From NCBI GenBank assembly GCA_051010055.1, contig JBPCVY010000094.1, positions 1 to 6,387 of the forward strand: a stretch of DNA of 6,387 nt, read 5' to 3'. This DNA comes from CAJQND01 sp051010055 (lineage in GTDB: Bacteria; Pseudomonadota; Alphaproteobacteria; Rhizobiales; CAJQND01). Position numbers and translations under genes: made by a program. Within the stretch, counting starts at the first letter, position 1, and every line of letters begins with the position of its first letter. Under the pieces are notes generated by a model that was not told the DNA's origin, made no database searches, and saw only the letters and a program-made list of their open reading frames with translations. This document shows positions 6,060 to 6,387 of the stretch, piece by piece.

Positions 6060-6101
6060 TAAAACGACGGGGCAGGGACGGTTTTGCCATCCACTGCCCC
6101 G
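6060..6101 (-). terminator. Intrinsic terminator of the right-edge gene
   Basis: CGGGGCAG (6068-6075) and CTGCCCCG (6094-6101) form a perfect eight-pair GC-rich stem. GGA/TCC (6076-6078, 6090-6092) and GG/CC (6080-6081, 6087-6088) can extend the stem inward past small bulges. Read on the minus strand the stem is followed by TCGTTTTA. It lies 45 bp past the stop codon of the right-edge gene and would separate that gene from dgcN transcription. Confidence 0.65.
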
Positions 6102-6145
6102 AATTGTTTTGGCCAGCCCTTAGCGTCGGGCATGGCAGCCTGTTC

Positions 6146-6387
6146 TTAGCCAGACTTTCTCTGGTTCTTGCCGTTGCCGCTCACGCGGATGCCCGGACCG
6201 GAGAGGTCGACGGTTTCGCCGTGCTTGCGGACAACTTCGGCCAGTGCGCCAAGGGCGGTGATCTGGTCAGCAACCACTTTTCGCATGGCGTCCGCACTGG
6301 AGCGGGTGTCTTCCGGCATGCCGGAAACCGCACTGCGAAGCTCATTGCGGGCCGAAACGATTTCGTCCACCACAGTCTGTGCTGCAC
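6146..6387 (-). CDS. C-terminal end of a larger coiled-coil protein (5' end outside the window)
   Basis: The open frame runs without interruption from the window edge to TAA at 6146, about 80 codons. A GTG at 6373 is an internal valine, not a convincing start, since the helical sequence continues upstream (AAQTVVDEIVSARNELR). The visible part is a charged amphipathic helix, probably coiled coil, containing AMRKVVADQITALGALAEVV, and then a short polar, glycine- and lysine-rich tail (GNGKNQRKSG). I recall similar AMR.VV.DQI.AL ends on very long Rhizobiales proteins of unknown function, sometimes labelled kinesin-like or apolipoprotein-like. This is recollection, not a search. A strong hairpin terminator follows. 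Function unknown. Confidence 0.7.
   Translation of the reverse strand, partial: AAQTVVDEIVSARNELRSAVSGMPEDTRSSADAMRKVVADQITALGALAEVVRKHGETVDLSGPGIRVSGNGKNQRKSG

Larger units (their letters stand above)
5970..6145. other. Intergenic region upstream of dgcN
   Basis: These 176 bp hold the terminator of the right-edge gene, a short dyad ATGCC-AATG-GGCAT (6047-6060), a GTGTG/CACAC inverted repeat (6012-6016, 6025-6029), the 14-bp palindrome and the dgcN ribosome binding site. TTGGCA (6053-6048 on the minus strand) resembles a -35, but TAATGT follows after only 14 bases, so I do not call a promoter. I see no credible coding potential. Confidence 0.5.

Noticed and set aside
5610..6133. Overlapping open frames of 131 (plus) and 137 (minus) codons around the dgcN start
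   Set aside because: Both overlap the conserved DgcN N-terminus. The minus one also spans the terminator hairpin and the palindrome, which argues that this region is noncoding.

Overview
The window looks like chromosomal DNA from a moderately GC-rich alphaproteobacterium, most likely of the Rhizobiales/Hyphomicrobiales. The reasons are two proteins of an alphaproteobacterial type (the 280-residue protein with the ETARGRWFL N-terminal block, and the coiled-coil C-terminus at the right edge) and the general character of the enzymes. This assignment comes from pattern recognition, not from a search. I see no tRNA, rRNA, CRISPR array, insertion sequence or phage gene. The window is densely coding.

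Left part (1-1759, + strand): a LysE/RhtB-type amino-acid exporter is followed 76 bp downstream by a PLP-dependent threonine/serine dehydratase-type enzyme. The pair suggests control of a hydroxyamino-acid or related pool by export and deamination. The 66 bp before the exporter carry an AGGT-N11-ACCT dyad of the LysR-regulator type. Middle (1787-2629, - strand): a conserved protein of unassigned role whose second half resembles the CheZ helix but lacks the catalytic Gln. It is divergent from an HcaT-like MFS transporter (2779-4011, + strand) that starts at TTG and has inverted repeats just upstream.

Right part (3959-5969, - strand): a two-gene operon that I read as dgcN-dgcA. The upstream gene encodes a DUF1611 P-loop protein (D-glutamate N-acetyltransferase, DgcN). 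Sixteen bases later comes an enolase-superfamily racemase (N-acetyl-D-glutamate racemase, DgcA; older name dipeptide epimerase). Together they would turn D-Glu into N-acetyl-D-Glu and then N-acetyl-L-Glu, for later deacetylation to L-Glu by an enzyme not present here. A perfect 14-bp palindrome lies 15 bp upstream of the dgcN ribosome binding site and is a good operator candidate. The 3' end of dgcA overlaps the 3' end of the MFS gene by 53 bp, tail to tail.

Right edge (6146-6387, - strand): the last 80 codons of a larger protein that begins beyond the window, followed by a strong hairpin terminator that insulates it from dgcN.
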